Assembly (NCBI RefSeq): GCF_002127325.2
Contig: NC_035433.2
Span: 127,829,518 to 127,893,517, forward strand
Length of the DNA stretch: 64,000 nt
DNA from: Helianthus annuus
Lineage: Eukaryota; Streptophyta; Magnoliopsida; Asterales; Asteraceae
Direction of reading: 5' to 3'
This document shows positions 48,444 to 60,342 of this stretch, piece by piece. The notes below the pieces were generated by a model. The model was not told where the DNA came from. It was given only the letters and a program-made list of their open reading frames with translations, and made no database searches. Position numbers and translations under genes: made by a program. Position 1 is the stretch's first letter. Every line of letters begins with the position of its first letter.

Positions 48444-49866
48444 TGTAGGAACCGTTCGCGTAATTAAATAAAATAAAACAAATTTTATTAATACGATTAC
48501 AATACAGAAAGCTGAAAAATCAAAATACTATTACAACTGAAATAAACAAATACAAGAAAGGAGTAGAAGCAGAATTCACTGAGGCACGTGTTCAACACGC
48601 TTCCCTTAAAACAAATTCCGAGTCTCCCAGGAGTACTCGTTTTGTTTCCCAGGGTACAACAGCCGGAGCAGTAGTACTGCCGGAGTTCGCCTACAACCCG
48701 ATGTCTACCTTGAAAGCTGCAAGAGAAAAGGATCACAAAACTCTAGAGAGAAAGTTGAATCTGCTGTTGTGTTGCTGGGTTTTCGTAGTATCCTCTACAG
48801 CAAGGTATGGAGCTGTATTTATACAGCTCCCGGTTTGAAACAGCCAAAAACGAATTAAATGAGAGGTTTAAATTGCATTAAACGTCTTCAATACAATTTA
48901 ATACGTCATTTAATTCTCAGTCAAAGCCTATTAACTCGTCAGTTACGAAGCTGGACTGAAACTGCACTGACATTCAATGCTGGAAGCTTCTGCGCGCGCG
49001 TGCGCGCGCAAGTCACCCTGGTGCGCGCGCGCCCAGGTCTGCATGCCCATGCGCGGTGCGTCCTCTTGGCTCACTGCCATGCGCGCATGCGCCATGTCAC
49101 CATGCGCGGTGCGTCCTCTTGGCTCACTGCCATGCGCGCATGCGCCACACTGGCTCAAGTCCATGCGCGCGTGCGCCACTTCACCTGTGAGCCTATACGA
49201 GCGCGCCGCACAGTCGCGCCGTATTGGCTCACTCTGGTGCGCCGCGCACGGCACAGCAGGACCCGTGCACCATGCGCGCAACCGCGCGCCTCCGTGCCAT
49301 GTGTACTCGCGCGCGCATGCTCATGACTGCCACGTCATGCGCCTCATCACCTACCACTTGGTCCTTGCAACCCTTGTGCTCCATCACGCGCAAGCGGTCA
49401 AAAATACAAAGGCGGCTCTCAAGCGACTCGCGGCGATGCGAGCGTGTGAAGTGCGCCATCAAAGCGCCTCATCGCCTACGCCACGCGCGCGTGCGAGCGT
49501 GTGCGAGTTACACCCTTCGCGAGGACACTAGTGTGTGCTTCCATGAAACAATAAGGATGAAGAGTTCCATCTTAAATACCCATTTAAGTTCCATCTCTCC
49601 TCCGATGTGGGACAAGGTGCTACTTTCCCTTTTGTTTCAGCATTCAATGTTTCAAACACCCAACTTTGAGCATCGATATCTCATTCATCTTAGCTCGGTT
49701 TTGGACGTGGTTTAGTTCGTAGCGAAGCTCTTCCAACATAGAACACAAACCCACAAATAAATATATAAAACCCGCTCATTTTATTATATTTATTTCTAGT
49801 CCAAAATAGGAAAAAATCATTTTCCTATATTTGTGAAAAATGCTATTTTCACTTATTTTTCCAACA
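48444..49866 (-). repeat. Copia 2 5' LTR (1,423 bp)
   Basis: Same ends as the 3' LTR. In the CG-rich zone it has a longer tgctggaagcttctgcgcgc segment near 48,978 and lacks short stretches found in the other copy. Confidence 0.95.
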
Positions 49867-49871
49867 ATACC

Positions 49872-50968
49872 TCCATTCACTTCCGATGCCTCAGATATTT
49901 TCTCAAATTCCTCATCATCCGTTTTTGATAACAAACAGTCCGGAACCCAGTTCCGTTGTTCTTCCTCAACCCACACCTGCAACATTCTGTTCTGCCACCT
50001 TAAAAATACTGTTTCATTGATCTTCTTTGGCATTTTACATAAGACACCAACATAGGCAAATGATAAATCCAAGTCATCATCCGTAACATCAGCCGATTGC
50101 ACCACTTTGCCGAATCGGCTACCAATAGCATTAAATACCGGCATCATGGACAAGTTTAACGGAACGCCAAGCACTTTCAACCAAGCCACTCGTTCATATG
50201 GCAAATCCTGTCCTTTCCAAATCTCGATCTTGTGAAACCATCTTCCCTAAACTTCCTTGTCCACCATGAAACGATTTGCCTCTTCCTTACCACACGAAAC
50301 TTAAGCAACACAAAGAATCCCCCTAAGTACTTAATCTCCACCTCTTTCAGATCAGCACCAACAAGATTCTTCCTCAAGTTGATCAAATCCGTTAACTCTT
50401 TAGCTTTAGCAATGATCGCCACGTCGAACCAATCCGAAAAGGCACACACATTAGGGGCAACATCAATGACTATTTGACCCTTCTGTGTCTCCTGTGTCTC
50501 CTTGTTCATTAATTTATCCTTGAACTGAGTATCCATTGGACGATAAACTTCCTCATTACCATCAACATCTACATCCTTCTTTATTTTCCTTTTCATCTTC
50601 TCTGACTGTATATTATGTCCTACAAAATTCCCATCAACAAACTTGACCACTGTTATAAATATTTTGTTTTCTCCTATCTTCACATTCTTCATCTTGTTTT
50701 CCATATCTTGAACATTCTGAACATCCAGAAAATTGACAAACGCGAATCTTTGGCCAAACTTGTTCAGTTTCCGAGCCACGTAAACCTTCTCAATATCTCC
50801 ATAATCCCCTAGAAAACTTTTCAAATCGTCTACCGAACATTTATCCGGAATATTTGCCACAAAGAACTTGGTGACGATCCTTTCTTTCTTTTGCATATTA
50901 CGATCTCCTCTGTTACGTACCGGAACTTGTTGCCAAGTTTCTGTCGACGGTTGGCCGTCATGCCTCAT
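49872..50968 (-). pseudogene. LINE ORF1, N-terminal part (RRM and DUF4283-like)
   Basis: Starts at 50,968 (MRHDGQPSTETWQQVP). An RNA-recognition motif is visible, with FFVANIPDKCSVDDLKSFLG and RFAFVNFLD as its RNP-like strands. A frameshift near 50,225 moves to the frame with LPYERVAWLKVLGVPL, a DUF4283-like pattern of plant L1 ORF1. The reading reaches the Copia 2 junction at 49,871. Confidence 0.85.
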
Positions 50969-50992
50969 CCTAGAAAGCGTTTGCTAGATCTT

Positions 50993-52752
50993 GTTACAGT
51001 TAATTAAAATTAGTTGGTATTTATGTTGGTGGTACTGTGGTAACCTACATAGGGGTGAGCAAACTGAACTACCCGAATAGTATTATAAAGCCTAAGGCCT
51101 AAGATTATCAATACTTTAATGAAACAGTATAATCAGGATTTGGTCTTTTGTTGTGCTCAATGCTTTGACAAGTGGTGTCCATGGTATGAGATGCATTACA
51201 TAAACTCGTTGAGTTCTTTGTTTATAATTTGTAAAATGTTTGAATTTGAAAAATTACAAGTGAAAAAAATTGATACAGTTTTGTGTTTTGTTTGTTTTTT
51301 TAATTTTGCTGACATTGAAGAAGATATACAGGTTCGTGTATTTTTTTTACTTGCTGACATTGTGTACCAGGTTACAAAAGGAAATGTATAAGGTTGTACT
51401 CGTTTGTCTACTTAGAAATAAAAGTTAACCATGGTCAAATTCATCATCAATGAATGAGATGAAGGTCAAATGGTACTGGTATACATTTAAATAAATTATT
51501 TTTTATATTCTGGCTATGTGTTTACATAATCATGTATGATTATTCTATTAAGTAGCTTCAACCAGTTTTTAATAGCCTTGTGTCAGCAATCTAGAGATCA
51601 TGTGAAAGTAGTAATTGGTAAGCAAGTGTTTACTTAATATTGGTCTCAAAGTGGATTAACGTATTAAAGCATGCAATATATAATACATGAAGTTAAGCTT
51701 GGCAAAACAGGTTAGGTCGGGTTGGGTTGGGTACCGGATCAAAACAGAATTTGACCAAATTGGGTTCGGGTCAAAACAAACTAGTTTAAAATAGTATCAA
51801 TCTTAGGATTTTTAATCACTGTCATGTTATGACTTTGTTCATGCCCATATCTATCTCTATAACAGCTGGTTGTTGAAAATATATTATAATGTCTAACCCA
51901 TTAAGAGGTTTTGGTGGACATTGGAATTATGTTATGCCTTTTGAGGTTAGGTTTGTGTTTGTAATGTGTCCAGTTAGTTAATTCATCAATAGGTAACTCA
52001 TCAATATGAATACAGACCAGTTAAGAACCATGCTAGTGCTAGTTTTACCACACACCAATTTATGATCAACAAGTTACATCAATGTTGTAGTTCATCTGTC
52101 TATTCATAGTGTGAGCTGCAACCTTCAAAGAGCTCTTTAAGATTGATATGCTTTGTTGGTATACATGAAAACTATTTTTCGTTTATTTTTCTACTGAAGT
52201 AGTTCTTATGTTAGATGCTGAAGTTTTGTTTAGTTTGAAGAAACGAGAGCAGCTGCTGGTAAAAGCTAAAGAAAAACAAGAGGTGAATTAAAATGCATTT
52301 GCTAGTTTCAGTTTCATCTCCTCTTTTTCTTTGTTTTAGTCTTGCTTTAGATGCTAATTTTTTTTTTCATTAGTCATCATTATGTGTACCAAACTAGTCA
52401 TTTGATGGTCCAAAATTTGTTTCATAGGGCTGCTAATTCTTTCAATGAGGCTGCAGATCTGATGCTATAATTTTTTTAGTGACAAGTATCACTTCTTTTG
52501 GACATTGGTATATTTAGTCTTTGTATCTATAGTGGTTATTGATCTTGACTTCGATACTATTTGATTACTATGAGCTACTTTGAAATGTCACAATAATCTT
52601 TCATCGACCTGAATGGTGGTTCTGATTGCACATAAGATGTTTGTACAGTGTCTGTGTCTGAATCGGTAAGTCTGTTGTTTTCAATTCAGTTATTACATAA
52701 TAATTAGTTTATAATAATTAATTTTTGATTGAAAGTTTTAAATCATTTTCAG
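50993..52752. other. AT-rich flank, no clear gene
   Basis: Open stretches are short. Near 52,205-52,285 an open block (LKKREQLLVKAKEKQE) ends at a possible donor gaggtgaat and looks like a coiled-coil exon, but it has no recognisable family. Confidence 0.4.
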
Positions 52753-52875
52753 GCATGTGAAAGCTGGATGGAAGGCAAAGGTGTTGAGTTAATTGATCCT
52801 GCAATGCTTTACGGGGGTGAAGCGTATAAATGTTGGAATTTTATGTTTTCAAGAGATCATGGATGTCAAAAGTAG
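52753..52875 (+). pseudogene. Receptor-like kinase exon fragment (S-domain type)
   Basis: After acceptor cattttcag the reading ACESWMEGKGVELIDPAMLY resembles the AW.LW.EGK.LELIDP start of a late exon of S-locus-type receptor kinases. The intron position fits that family. It then diverges and stops at TAG 52,873-52,875. No other kinase exons are seen nearby. Confidence 0.55.
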
Positions 52876-53265
52876 TTATCATGTTTAGAGCAATGAAAAC
52901 ACGATTGTTCTGTTGACTAAAAAAACCTTCTTTTACACATCGACACTTATTAGACATATGTTTGTAATCATCTGGAATATGTTTGGAAGATGATGAAACT
53001 TTTAATTGAAGTAATTATATTTTGATTTCTATAGTTGACAGTTTTTATTTATTTTATATTGTAAAATATATAAAAAATTATAATTAAACTAGGGTTTGTA
53101 TTGCAGATGTACATGATTGTGTTGAATTGGTATTGGTTTAATGTTAGGCTAAATCTGTGGTTGGGAAGCTCAGCATACAGAGCTTTAAATTAGTGATAAT
53201 GAAGTTACAGTTTGCTGATATTGTTGTGCATTTTAGTGTGAGTTTATTGGGGGAACCTGAGAAGA

Positions 53266-53545
53266 TTGTGTGTGTGTGTGTGTGTAATAGCTGGGTTGAC
53301 TGTCATGGTATGCTGGTTCCAATGGTCCAGATGTTCATGGCTTCATTTCGGGTGTGTTTTTTTGGCTTCGGCTGTTCTTTTGATCTTTTCTCGGGGTTAA
53401 AATCTGATCAGGTCTGATGAATTCTGATCACTATAAAATCATTATCTGCAACAATTTTTGAGAAACCTAAGGACGAGTACATCAGTTGGGGTTATATAAA
53501 AGGGGAGGGGTTAGGGTATCCTTATTTAGTGTGTGTGTGTGTGTG
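53266..53545. repeat. Two (GT)n microsatellites
   Basis: tgtgtgtgtgtgtgtgt near 53,267-53,284 and gtgtgtgtgtgtgtga near 53,530-53,546. Surrounding open frames show no domain. Confidence 0.85.
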
Positions 53546-54034
53546 AACATTTGGTGTTCAGGATTTGCACAAGAAGTTGGTTTGGATGTGTGTGCGTTTT
53601 GGCGTGTGTATTTTATGGGATCAAGCCGGTTGATATCTAAAAAGGGGCCGCGTGATATGAGGGTTGGATTGGTAAACTTTAAGATCAGTACAATGAAATT
53701 CCAAACGGGTCAAACTAGTTATATTTATATTGAAAGTTGTTCTAGTTAATATTTAATATTGGCTGAATATGAAATCAATCTTTAATTTTCAGAATACTGA
53801 TAATTGACCTATTATAAAATAATACAAGCCTTTCCATAACTCAAATTAAGGGTGTGGCTGATGGCTGAGTTCTCATTACAACAAACTACATTTTTGCCTG
53901 GTACTCTTTTATGCTATCAAAAATCTTATAGTCGATTTTGCTGTGTAAGTTCTTTAGAGTATCATCCCTGGTTTGTAGTACCAGAGTTTTGTATATTATG
54001 AATCTAAATTTTTAGGTCATATGTTATATTTTTA

Positions 54035-54466
54035 GGCTCAAACTATCTACACACCAAATGTGTAGATAGCCAACCTAAAAAGATGTTTTTTGTCCTATAT
54101 GCATACCCTGCAGTGTCGAGCTGTGGCCAAAGCGCGGCGTTTTGGTCCGATCAACCAGACAAAGACTGACGGGTGTCTGACGGGTTTTGTTGACCGGATC
54201 AAAACGCCGAGCTTTGGACGCGTTTTGGTCCTGTCAACCAGATCGGGTGTCAGTCTTTTGTCTGGTTGACAGGACCAAAACGCGGCCAAAGCTCGGCGTT
54301 TTGGTCCGGTCAACACACCCGTCAGACACCCGTCAGTCTTTGTCTGGTTGATTGGACCAAAAAGCCGCGCTTTGTCCACAGCTCGACACTACAGGGTGTT
54401 CATATAAGACAAGAAACACCTTTCTGGTGTGCCAATAGGCAAATGAGTGTGCAAATAGGTACACCC
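54035..54466. mobile_element. Foldback MULE-type MITE (432 bp)
   Basis: The element is flanked by 8-bp tattttta (54,027-54,034 and 54,467-54,474). The two halves are inverse copies. The centre pairs cagtgtcgagctgtgg with its complement, and both arms repeat (g)ttttggtcc(g/t)(g/a)tcaac. The outermost 60 bp (ggctcaaactatctacacac; complemented right gggtgtacctatttgcacac) are more diverged. Confidence 0.7.
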
Positions 54467-54541
54467 TATTTTTAAGCTGTAGGATATGTTCAACATTCTT
54501 AAGTTGGTTTATGCTTGACACAATATGGATGCCTATTGGGC

Positions 54542-54775
54542 ATGGAATTGAAAATTCCACCTCGTCCTCCTTGCTATTGTTTTGCGGAGGTAACTTATTT
54601 TATTTCAACTTTATTCTCTTCAGTTTCTGTAATTTTGTTTGGTTTTGTGAAATTCTACAATAGTTGATTGCATGATGTTTAAAATTCCAGTATGCAAATG
54701 CTCGAGACGCTGAAGATGCAATTAGGGGCCGGGATGGCTATAATTTTGATGGTTGCCGCCTGAGGTTACAATACG
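54542..54775 (+). pseudogene. SR34/SF2-like splicing factor, two exon fragments
   Basis: 54,542-54,589 reads ELKIPPRPPCYCFAE and meets a donor (gtaact). 54,691-54,775, after acceptor attccag, reads [20 protein letters not shown] and GCRLR. Together they match the middle of RRM1 of plant SF2/ASF-like SR proteins ([36 protein letters not shown]), with an intron at the same place. Several conserved residues are changed and the rest of the gene is absent. Confidence 0.7.
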
Positions 54776-55080
54776 TTTATATTCATTGCTACAACTTATT
54801 ACATGTTTTTATGCTATTAAAAAAAATTGATATGTATATACAAACAATGTGCAATGAGACAATGACGCTAATTGATTATTTTGAATTCATTAGCAATGAG
54901 ACAATGAAGCTAAAAGAGGTATTGTCAAGTGATGTTGGGTTATAAAGAGTGGACCGGAAAGTCAGCGACTGAATTGGGGAACTTTACAATAAATTCAATT
55001 GAGCTAGAGGTTCTTTTTGTTGACCCTTATTCTTATCTTTTCATAGTTTATACGGTATATTTACCATTTTTGTTTTTTCA

Positions 55081-55185
55081 TGCGACATGTTCTTCACAAA
55101 GCAACAAGCGCAAGGTGAACTCAACCCTATCGATCTTGCGGGTAGTGAACGTCTTTCTAAAAGCGGGTTAACCGGGAACCGGTAA
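55081..55185 (+). pseudogene. Kinesin motor-domain fragment
   Basis: The reading includes [20 protein letters not shown], then SGLTGNR and a stop. IDLAGSER is the kinesin switch-II region, and the following SKSG.TG.R is typical of kinesin-14 motors. Only about 35 codons remain. Confidence 0.7.
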
Positions 55186-55230
55186 AAGGAAACTCGAGCT
55201 GGTCAACAAAAGTTTGTCATCATCGTTAAT

Positions 55231-56235
55231 TGTCACACCACAACCGATGGCAGAAACATCGGGGCCTGCCACTGAGCGAAACATATTATACAGAAGTTTC
55301 CATAACAACTATAATTACAAATTATTTAAAGCATCATGTCCCATACCATGACATAAAAACTAATATAATTATTACAGACAAGATCTAGTCAAATTGTTCT
55401 GTTCTGTTCCGACAACTCAGATTTCAAATACATGCAATTCATTTATTTGTTTCTAGACCTTTCATAGCCTCGATTTCACAGCAAGCCAAGCATCTAAACA
55501 TCTTAAGCACCTGCCACATACGTTAAAGTAAAAGTCAATACACATAGTGTAAAGGTGAGCATACAAGTTTAATAGATATAATAGAGTTCGAAATCGTTTA
55601 CGCATAACCAGCACGTACACAGTGTGAAATGAAGCACGTTAGTTATCGACATGAACCTATCGATACCAACGACTGCGGGTTGACTGCCCAAGGCAGTTCG
55701 TAATACATATTCACCAGTGTGAGCCATGTAACAAATTGTCCTTAACAACCCCTGAGTGCACAGGTGCTGAGTCCAAACTATAGTACTATCATTGCTAAGG
55801 CAGGTAGACAGCATTCCATATGTAAACATAACAAACAAGCATTCATTAAGTCACGTATAACATGCGGTAACGGTTAGCGTTTAAAGTATTGCGTAATGTG
55901 TTCGATGTGATTTAGAATAAGTAACGTATGTAACACCCAAAAGTGCGTAAAGCAAAAAGGGTTCGAGTATACTCACAGCGATGATGGATTGAAGGGAGCG
56001 CTTAGAGCGAGGTTAGCCTGATCAGAACGATAGCATAAACGAAAAGCAGCGCGTAAAACGGAGCAAAGTGTCAGTGGGTCGGACGGTAATCTGATCGGAT
56101 GGCAATCCGATCGGGTGGCCGGTCGATCGAATGGCAATCCGTTCGGGTTGTCGCCCGATCGGGTGGCCACTCGATTGGATTGTCATCTCGTTTGGGATGG
56201 ATGTGTTTGTGTATGATGGCTTGACTTTTGAAGTT
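55231..56235 (+). mobile_element. LTR fragment (chromovirus-like)
   Basis: It starts tgtcacaccacaaccgatgg and follows the same plan as the solo LTR at 56,241: a gcggaaacatc-like start, then a block like gtaaagcaaaaagggttcgagtatactcac (about 55,940). It is cut by the solo LTR. At 56,085-56,165 there are imperfect repeats of a gatcgggtggcc...cgat unit. Confidence 0.55.
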
Positions 56236-57238
56236 TTTGTTGTCACAACCCAACCAATGGCGGAAACATCGGAGTGAGATGAAAACGAGATTGCAAGAGA
56301 CTTCATAACACTATTTGTGGCAATAATTAAATAATGGATTTCATTTCATTTCTAAAAGTCGATTACAAAGATTAAAATCAAATACAACAACTTGATATGC
56401 AATATGTTCAACACAAGAATACAACAAACAAGTACATTAACTTAAGATGTCTAAGTGTGTATCTAAGCATCATCACTACTTCAAGTTCAAAGCGTGGTCA
56501 TTCTCAACCTGTAACATGTTTTAAAATAAAGGTCAATGCAAAAGCAAAGGCGAGTATACAAGTTTTTCATACGTAGCATAAAAAGATAAGTTTCAAACAA
56601 TTCCATGTGGCAAGCTCTTGATACAAGATAAACAATAAAATCGGCATGTGTCTAACATATCAAACCAATGATGAAACGCAATATGCTCATGACATAACCA
56701 CAAGTCTACGGGCGGTGCGTTAATCCTATAGCGTATGTCACGGATAGGCTCGTACGAAGTTAATGATAAGTCTAACGCAAGATGTCATAAACCCAAGTTT
56801 AAAGTATCAAGTAATCAAATAAGCATGCGTGTATGAGGAATGTTTGTGTAATATGAATAAAGTTTGCGTGTAAGTTTATAAATAACATGTTACACCCCAA
56901 AAGGTGGTAAAGGAAAAAGGGGTTCAAGTATACTCACATAATTGCTAAGTCTTCCGATTATCCAAGTGTTGACGAGTGTACGAGTTTAGGAGGACGGAAC
57001 ACCGAGGTCACCCTAAAAGGGCAAACGATGGTGCATGAGTAAACGGAATTTCAAGAGAACGAACGAGAGTGTTTATCCTAATTATTTAAAATATCACAAA
57101 TTCGTTATTATTTATTGGTTTTGAAAAAGAATAATCCTAATACTTAGGTTTTGCATAATTTGGAATTCGTTTTTTATATTTTATCTCGATATATAAAAAT
57201 TTATTGTTATAAAAAGAATTATTCATCTATGTTATAAA

Positions 57239-58410
57239 GAGTTAAATGCCATTTTAGTCCCTGTGGTTTGGGTCATTTTGCCAGTTTAGTCCTGATGAAA
57301 CAATGGTTAACCGGGCAGGGTTAACTCACTGGTCTCGTCAAGAAGGGTTAATTTCTTCCTCTCGAGGATCGCTGGCTCGATCACCGGTGGGTTGATCTCC
57401 TGCACAAGGAAACAAACCGTGACTCGTAACAAGGAGGATGGGGTGGGGGGTGCTCCTTGTTACCACTCTCCGGCGTGAGAATCAGTAGTTTGCTTGGGAA
57501 GCAAAGTAAGATAGTAGTAGTAGTGAGAGAGTTGTGAAGAGATACCTCAAACCTGGTTTGGGGTTGGTATTTATAGCCGAGGAGTGAAGGAGGAGGTGGA
57601 AGGATAGACTGACGGCATGCTGCACCTTTGTAGGTGTGTCAGACATGTCGGCCGGGGAGACGACGCCACGTCAGTCTGTCGCTTACGTAGACCTGACAGG
57701 TGACTGCCATTGGTTCCACTTGCATTGTGGTATCAGTCCCACTTGTTGAGCGTATAGGATGCGGTGCTAGCCGCATCGCTGTCTGCGGTAACATCTGATG
57801 TTATCGCGTCTCTTGCTTGTGATCAAGAAATACACGAGATGCGGTGTTGGCCGCATCATCGCCCGTGGTGACTGTTGCTGTTATCCAGCTTCCTTGTATT
57901 GATAGAAGTGTTCACTGGACGCGGTGCGAGGCCGCATCGCTGTGAATACTTCCGTTTTTATACATCAGATGTGATGCTATGTCGCATCACTCTACCGTTC
58001 TCATGTTCCATGTAAGTCCTCCTTTATCACTAGATAGATTGGATTCAACCCTTGTGTCGACGCGTTCTCGCATGGGCACAAGTAGGTTGTTAGCTGGCGG
58101 GGGTTTTGATAAGGGTAATGGTCACTCGCGGTCGATGCTGACGCGAGATCTGGGACCATACCCCTTCAAGTCCAATGTTTTCATTTTTAACATGGGGGTC
58201 CAAAAAGGTTTCACAGTTGCCATTTTAGTCCACTGGGTTAACTTCATCCATTTTTTGGCCTTCACGTTAACAGACTAAATGGATGAAGTTAACCAAGTGG
58301 ACTAAAATGGCAACTATGAAACCTTTTTGGACCCACAGGTTAAAAATGAAACCTTTGGACTAAACTGGCAAAATGGCACAAACTACGGGGACTAAAATGA
58401 CATTTAACTC
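57239..58410. mobile_element. MULE-type TIR element (1,172 bp)
   Basis: A 10-bp duplication, atgttataaa, flanks it (57,229-57,238 and 58,411-58,420). Terminal repeats of about 54 bp begin gagttaaatg(c/t)cattttagtcc and include cattttgccagtttagtcc on both ends. No transposase is seen. The GC-richer interior contains four palindromes, and a second, inner hairpin at 58,168-58,358. Confidence 0.85.
58168..58358. repeat. 190-bp hairpin
   Basis: The left arm with gtccaaaaaggtttcacagt and cattttagtccactgggtta pairs with the right arm aaccaagtggactaaaatgg...cctttttggaccc. The loop is about 20 bp near 58,265. Confidence 0.9.
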
Positions 58411-58420
58411 ATGTTATAAA

Positions 58421-59388
58421 TTAGGAGATTTGGTTATGAAAGAAAACGAATCAAAATAATAATCGTTTTGAAATTAAACACTTATTGTTTCGTGGATTTT
58501 TTTTTACGAAAAACGAGCAGAGTTTCCTCTATTTTTGGACGATCACGACAATACAAGTCGTCAATGTTTTTGTCAAAATTCAACAATAATAAAACAATGA
58601 GTATTTACATGCATTTCTGTGTATTTTTATAACAATTTAAATTTAATACGGTTACGTGATAATCAAAAACAAAACGATAACTTTTTTAAACATTCGCGTC
58701 GCTAAGGTATCACGTCTCGTGGTTAACCCGATGACCCGAACCCATAACCATTGATCCGTAACTCGTCTGAATCTAGCCCGAAACACCAGATCTGACCATT
58801 GACTTTCGTTGACCGGCATTGACCAGTCCGCCGGTTGTGTTGACTGGTGCGACTTCGTTGACTGAACCAAAACAAAACAGAACGGAACTGAACTACTCGT
58901 GCTCCGAAACAAAACCTGACGGCGAGATACCTCCGCCGCCGTCGACGCCGCTTGCACCGCCGCCATCTCCGCCGGCGGGCTGTGGCTTTTTCTCCCTCTG
59001 TCTGTCGCTCACGGGTCCACCATCGTCATCAACAGCAAGCTCACCACCACCGCCTCGAGCCGTCGGGGCTCTGCTGCCCCCGTCGTGCGCTGCCGGAGGA
59101 ACGAAAACCAGCTCCACTGGTCGCCGATCAGAATGATGAGGCGGGGGGGGTTCTTAGCTGCGACATCCATCGCCGGCCGTCGGTTAGTCAGCTCCGGCGC
59201 CGGTTAGTCATAGAGAGGGAGTGGAGGTGAGGTAGATGGTGTGGTTTGTGTGTTTGGGCAGTAGAGATCGAGAGGGAGGAGTAGAGAGTGTGAAGATGAT
59301 GTTTGTAAGTGCTTTGATTCATCAGTGGCTTTTGTGTGTGTGTATTGTAGGTCAAGAGCAGACTCAAAGAAAGAGAGGGAAGGGACAT
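58421..59388. other. Solo-LTR body, GC-rich part
   Basis: Cys/Pro/Ser-rich open frames at 58,819-59,230 come from a cgccgccg/tccgccgg-rich segment of the LTR. No domain is recognised and no start context is convincing. Confidence 0.5.
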
Positions 59389-59396
59389 GGGGAAAC

Positions 59397-59965
59397 TAGG
59401 GGTGTTCAAACAACTCGTGGCTCGCAGCTCGCTCGAAACTCGCTCGAAAAAAGCTTGAAGAAAGCTCGGCTCGGCTCGGCTCGGTTTGTAAACGAGCCAA
59501 GCTCGAGCTTGGCCTGGCTCGGCTCGTGAGCTCGTGAGCTCGTGAGCTGGCTCGATAAGGTTTACATCCTTCATTTTTTTTGTCCCACATCGCTTAGAAA
59601 ACAAAAACTAAGGGAGTATCTCCCCTATAAAAGAAGGTAAAGACAATGTAAAAAGTAAATTAACTATTTATACTTGCATATTTTGCATATTTAGCTATAT
59701 GGTTAAATTAAATGACAATTATAGCCCTCATTCTATGAAGAAATTCATTTTTAAGGGTTTTTTAAGTAGTAAATTTTACGGTTTTTTGTTAGTTCGAGCT
59801 AGATCGAGCCGAGCCGAGCTAGCTCGAATTCTAATCGAGCCGAGCTCGAGCCACAAATCTCAGCTCGATTTGAAATTCGAGCTCGAGCCGAGCCAGCTCG
59901 AATCGAGTTCGAGCCGAGCTCGAGCTAGGTCTTGCTCGGCTCGACTCGGCTCGTTTACAGCCCTA
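59397..59965. mobile_element. hAT MITE (569 bp)
   Basis: It is flanked by 8-bp ggggaaac (59,389-59,396 and 59,966-59,973). The ends are TAGGGGTGTTCAAAC and, complemented, TAGGGCTGTAAACGAGCC. TAGGG ends with an 8-bp duplication fit hAT. Both sides are full of gagccgagctcg-type palindromic repeats. The middle is AT-rich. Confidence 0.85.
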
Positions 59966-60342
59966 GGGGAAACGGCTGTGAAAGGAAGAAAATAGGAGTT
60001 TAGGGTTTAATTAGTGTTTTATACATAGGGTTTAATTAGTGGGTTTGGGCTTAGGCCCAAGGCCTACAAGCTCAATCCCCGTGTTTAGTGGCCCGAATTC
60101 TCTTACGAACTCGTTTACAAATCCGAGCACTTCGTAACGGCGTAAAATATTATTTTAATATTTAAACACATAAAATACGGTCGGTTGTCGTTTGCGTTAA
60201 AATAGGGTAAAAATGTGCCATTTGTCATTTTAAACTCGCTTCTCAATCCAATTTCGACCGTGAATTCCAAAAACATAAAAACGGACCCGTATTTTCTAAA
60301 AATGGAAATACGGAAATACGGGGCGTTACATTTGTTGTAGCA

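Larger units (their letters stand above)
41976..49866 (-). mobile_element. Copia 2, LTR retrotransposon (7,891 bp)
   Basis: LTRs lie at 41,976-43,393 and 48,444-49,866, with target duplication atacc at 41,971-41,975 and 49,867-49,871. It carries gag-pol on minus. The polypurine tract (complement of atcccccacat) lies next to the left LTR. Only one coding break is visible, a stop between the gag and pol parts. It sits inside LINE ORF1 and is therefore younger than the LINE. Clade: domain order is Copia (integrase before reverse transcriptase); Tork or Angela is possible but not settled. Confidence 0.95.
37506..50981 (-). mobile_element. L1-type LINE, interrupted by Copia 2
   Basis: The poly-A (T28 on +) lies at 37,506-37,533 and the 5' end is near 50,981. 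It is flanked by an 11-bp duplication, tgctagatctt, at 37,495-37,505 and 50,982-50,992. Without Copia 2 and one duplication copy it is about 5.6 kb, a full-length plant L1. ORF1 has an RNA-recognition motif, and ORF2 has endonuclease, reverse transcriptase and a zf-RVT domain. Both are damaged. Confidence 0.93.
56241..60330 (+). mobile_element. Solo LTR (4,090 bp including two inserted elements)
   Basis: Ends TGTCACAACCC ... GGGCGTTACA, with exact duplication tttgt at 56,236-56,240 and 60,331-60,335. There is no internal region, primer site or coding sequence, so it is a product of LTR-LTR recombination. Two later DNA elements lie inside. Without them the LTR would be about 2.3 kb. Text and length suggest a Ty3/gypsy chromovirus. 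Confidence 0.8.

Noticed and set aside
58819..59230. Pro/Ser-rich open frames as a host gene
   Set aside because: Overlapping frames on both strands in a GC-rich LTR segment, with no domain and no splice context.
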